Source of the DNA: Synechococcus sp. MU1617
GTDB taxonomy: Bacteria > Cyanobacteriota > Cyanobacteriia > PCC-6307 > Cyanobiaceae
DNA: 64,000 nt
NCBI RefSeq assembly: GCF_020514235.1
Contig: NZ_VTLB01000006.1
Coordinates: 88,189-152,188 of the forward strand
Direction: 5' to 3'
Positions 61,868 to 64,000 of the stretch are shown piece by piece. Made by a program: the position numbers and the translations under genes. The notes below the pieces were generated by a model. That model was not told where the DNA came from. It worked only from the letters and a program-made list of their open reading frames with translations, and did not search any database. The first letter of the stretch is position 1. Each line of letters starts with the position of its first letter.

Positions 61868-63138
61868 CCGGCGGATTGCTCCTGCTGCTTCAGCATGTTC
61901 TGGGCGCGGCTGGCGCGATCGGCAGCTTCAGCCATCACTTTGTCTTTTTCGATCAGCAGCTCTCCGGGGGGGCCTTCGAGAAGGGCTGTGTTGAGGCCAA
62001 TGCGTCCACGGCCAGGGTCCAGTTCTGTGATCAGGGCCGACACGCGGTCGCCCTGATCGAACACCTCACGGATTGAGCGCAGGCTGCCATTTGTAATGGC
62101 TGATTGGTGCAGCAGTCCGCTGATGCCACCGAGGTCGATGAACAGGCCGTAGGGCTTCACAGCAGCAACTTGGCCCTCCACCAGTTGGCCCACTTCCAAA
62201 TCCTGGAAGCGTTCGGCGACGGCGGCTCGTTTTTCGGACAGCACCAGCTTGCGCGTCTCCGAATTGACCTCGATGAAGGCCACGCCCAGGGTCTTGCCCA
62301 CCAACTCCTGGTGATTTTCACCGTTTTGGAGTTGAGAGCGGGGAATGAAGCCCCGCAGCCCTTCGAGATCGCAGGTGACACCGCCGCGGTTGAAGCCATT
62401 GACGATGACTTGAACCACTTTCCCCTGTTTCTCCATCTCCTTGACCCGGTCCCAGCTTTTGCGCAGCTCCAGGGCGCGACAGCTGATTGTGACCATCCCA
62501 TCAGCGTTCTGCTCACGGGTCACCAGAACTTCAACCTCCAGGCCCTTGGGGAAGCGTTCTCGGAAGTTGGTCACAACACCAAGGCCTGATTCGCTCTTGG
62601 GCATGTAACCGGGGGCTTTGCCGCCGATATCCACATACACCCCATCGTTTTCGATGCCGATCACCGTGCCCTTGATCACCTCACCGGTGGTGCCAACCGG
62701 AGCGTTCTCGTCCAGGGCGGCGAGGAAGGCTTCTTCATCGAAATCGAAGTCATCCACGCTGCGCGGTTGGTTGCGCTGCTCCTTCTTGGGTTTCTGATCC
62801 GGCGCACCCATCAGGTCTGCCATGGTCATGCCTTCCATGCCGCCCATGTCGAACAGCGCGTCGTCATCCGATCCTGGAGACGAGGAGGGTGCCTGCTGGA
62901 CCGATCGCGGAGGGGTGGCAAGACCCGCCCGTTCCTCAAGGATGCGTGCCTTTTCCGCCGCAGCCTCTGCTGCTGCCCGTGCTTCAGCCGCTTCCAGAGC
63001 CAGCTTTTCCTGCTCCTCGCGGCGGTTGATCTGCATCACCTGCAGCGGTTTCGTCGCTGCCGGCTTGGGTGCCTTGGGGCGGTTGGGCTGCGGACTGCCG
63101 GCTGCGGGCATGGACCATTGGGCTTGTCGATCGCCCAT
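61864..63138 (-). CDS. ribosomal protein S1 homologue (three S1 domains)
   Basis: 424 residues. A ~150-residue low-complexity N-terminus (coiled-coil Ala/Glu-rich EEQEKLALEAAEARAAAEAAAEKARI, then acidic DDFDFDEEAF) precedes three S1 RNA-binding domains: GTVIGIENDGVYVDIGGKAPGYMP, a middle VVQVIVNGFNRGGVTCDLEGLRGFIP and a last GLFIDLGGISGLLHQS. It is like the cyanobacterial Rps1B group, which binds mRNA and may assist ribosomes or translation under particular conditions. The long N-terminus differs from main S1. ATG at 63138. The partner is tab2 downstream. Confidence 0.85.
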   Translation of the reverse strand: MGDRQAQWSMPAAGSPQPNRPKAPKPAATKPLQVMQINRREEQEKLALEAAEARAAAEAAAEKARILEERAGLATPPRSVQQAPSSSPGSDDDALFDMGGMEGMTMADLMGAPDQKPKKEQRNQPRSVDDFDFDEEAFLAALDENAPVGTTGEVIKGTVIGIENDGVYVDIGGKAPGYMPKSESGLGVVTNFRERFPKGLEVEVLVTREQNADGMVTISCRALELRKSWDRVKEMEKQGKVVQVIVNGFNRGGVTCDLEGLRGFIPRSQLQNGENHQELVGKTLGVAFIEVNSETRKLVLSEKRAAVAERFQDLEVGQLVEGQVAAVKPYGLFIDLGGISGLLHQSAITNGSLRSIREVFDQGDRVSALITELDPGRGRIGLNTALLEGPPGELLIEKDKVMAEAADRASRAQNMLKQQEQSAG

Positions 63139-63185
63139 TTTGACAGGCTGGGCTGGGATCAGCAGCTCCTTGCCTGTTCAACTCC

Positions 63186-64000
63186 ATGGATCAGCTTCGC
63201 AAGCGATTTGATCAGCTGACCTGGCCCGAGGCCAGCAAAGCCGCCTCTCGGCCTGGTGCAACGGTGATTTGGCCGTTTGGAGCCTTTGAGCAACACGGTC
63301 CTCAGCTGCCCCTGTCGACGGACGCTGTTTTTGCCGACGGCATCCTCGATTTGGTCCTGTCTGGGCTTGATCCAGCTCTGCCGATTTGGCGACTGCCGTG
63401 TCAGGCCATCGGCTTTTCGCCTGAGCACCAGAACTTCCCCGGAACCCTCAGCCTTTCGGCTTCTCTGCTTCTGGAGCTCGTCGAACAGGTGGGCTCGCAG
63501 TTGGCGGCGATGGGGGTGCAGCGCCTTGTTCTGTTCAACGCCCATGGCGGCCAGATCGGTTTGCTTCAGGTAGCGGCCCGTCAGCTGCGCGCTCGCTGCC
63601 CGTCGCTGGCCGTTCTGCCTTGCTTCCTCTGGAGTGGGGTTGAAGGGTTGGCTGACCTGCTGTCCGATCAGGAGTTGCTCCACGGTCTCCATGCCGGCCA
63701 AGCCGAAACCAGCTTGATGCTGAAGATGGCCCCAGAACTGGTTGGATCGGCCCGCCCCGTGGATGGACGTCCAATACCGGGTTCAGATCAGGAACCGCCG
63801 GAGGGGTGGAGCCTTGAAGGGGCGGCGCCGTGCGCTTGGCTCACCGACGACCTCAGTGCAACGGGCGTAATCGGAGATGCGAGCCAGGCCTCTGTGGATC
63901 TGGGCAATCGCTTGGAAGGACGGCTGGTGAACCACTGGCAGGCACGTTTTCAGGCCCTTTTGGCCAGTCACTGGCCCCCCACCCAAAGCCTGCTCCCCAA
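63186..64000 (+). CDS. creatininase-family hydrolase, truncated by window end
   Basis: 271 codons without a stop before the window ends. VIWPFGAFEQHGPQLPLSTDAVFAD gives the EQHG metal motif, followed by FNAHGGQIG and a late HAGQAETSLML segment, all typical of creatininase/MftE amidohydrolases. In cyanobacteria such proteins have been proposed to act in riboflavin or creatinine-like chemistry; the substrate here is unknown. The ATG at 63186 gives a good start, and it diverges from rps1b across 47 bp. Confidence 0.85.
   Translation, partial: MDQLRKRFDQLTWPEASKAASRPGATVIWPFGAFEQHGPQLPLSTDAVFADGILDLVLSGLDPALPIWRLPCQAIGFSPEHQNFPGTLSLSASLLLELVEQVGSQLAAMGVQRLVLFNAHGGQIGLLQVAARQLRARCPSLAVLPCFLWSGVEGLADLLSDQELLHGLHAGQAETSLMLKMAPELVGSARPVDGRPIPGSDQEPPEGWSLEGAAPCAWLTDDLSATGVIGDASQASVDLGNRLEGRLVNHWQARFQALLASHWPPTQSLLP

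Overview
The window is about 64 kb of densely packed, GC-rich chromosome from a cyanobacterium, most likely a marine picocyanobacterium of the Synechococcus subcluster 5.1 type (the strain cannot be fixed from the sequence alone). The evidence is Psb27, a Tab2-family protein, ferrochelatase with a C-terminal chlorophyll-binding helix, a PucC/BCH-type transporter, a geranylgeranyl-reductase-like enzyme, a lysine/alanine-rich extension on the principal sigma factor, glycolate dehydrogenase, and several small proteins of a cyanobacterial type. No rRNA, tRNA, CRISPR array, insertion sequence or prophage was seen. The content is overwhelmingly housekeeping.

Layout. 1-3.2 kb: start of hemL, glcD, xthA and a small exported protein. 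4.0-8.5 kb: a tightly overlapping five-gene operon (conserved unknown, M41-like HEAGH membrane peptidase, LarC nickel-cofactor protein, flippase-like membrane protein, exported phosphoesterase). 8.5-11.3 kb: divergent permease and ATPase genes of a ferric-iron-type ABC transporter. 11.3-14.3 kb: a 48-aa membrane protein with its own terminator, a His-rich CobW/COG0523 GTPase with a pterin dehydratase, a UPF0047 protein and a DCC thioredoxin-like protein. 14.3-19.6 kb: carboxypeptidase Taq, a complete inorganic pyrophosphatase, a PhyH-like dioxygenase, an L,D-transpeptidase and hemC. 19.8-23.7 kb: rpoD and priA, divergent. 23.7-28.1 kb: a DUF3153 lipoprotein, argB, DUF2854, ssb, cobK, cutA. 28-32.8 kb (minus strand): a PfkB sugar/nucleoside kinase, purA, psb27, proS. 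32.9-37.2 kb: an HTH-like protein, a second and altered pyrophosphatase, a [2Fe-2S] ferredoxin, an ArsC-like protein and lepB. 37-45 kb: a degenerate dihydroorotase, a two-domain histidine phosphatase, a CAAX protease, an FtsL-like protein, ftsI, an EF-hand transaldolase and a lone cNMP domain. 45.0-45.4 kb: an AT-rich gap without a convincing gene. 45.4-54.9 kb: PucC-like transporter, photolyase, reductase, frr, pyrH, cobO, a methyltransferase, a tyrosine-recombinase-like protein and hemH. 54.9-64 kb: ilvB, small exported and membrane proteins, a periplasmic-binding-like lipoprotein, a COG2509 flavoprotein, pgeF, tab2, rps1b and the start of a creatininase-family gene.

Themes. Tetrapyrrole and corrinoid metabolism recurs (hemL, hemC, hemH, cobK, cobO, the geranylgeranyl-reductase-like enzyme), as do photosystem upkeep (psb27, tab2, the HLIP-type helix on HemH), envelope and division (ftsL-like, ftsI, L,D-transpeptidase, lepB) and metal handling (iron ABC transporter, CobW, LarC, CutA).

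No large undescribed system is evident. The best leads are proteins whose catalytic residues have changed: the second pyrophosphatase (Asp to Ser at the catalytic aspartate, Lys to Arg later), a dihydroorotase-like protein without its HxH metal site, a tyrosine recombinase with Tyr for the box-II His, and an SNase-like exported protein without its catalytic residues. Next are the EF-hand transaldolase, the M41-like peptidase without an AAA domain beside larC, and the AT-rich 45-kb gap. Function calls rest on reading motifs by eye; no database search was possible.
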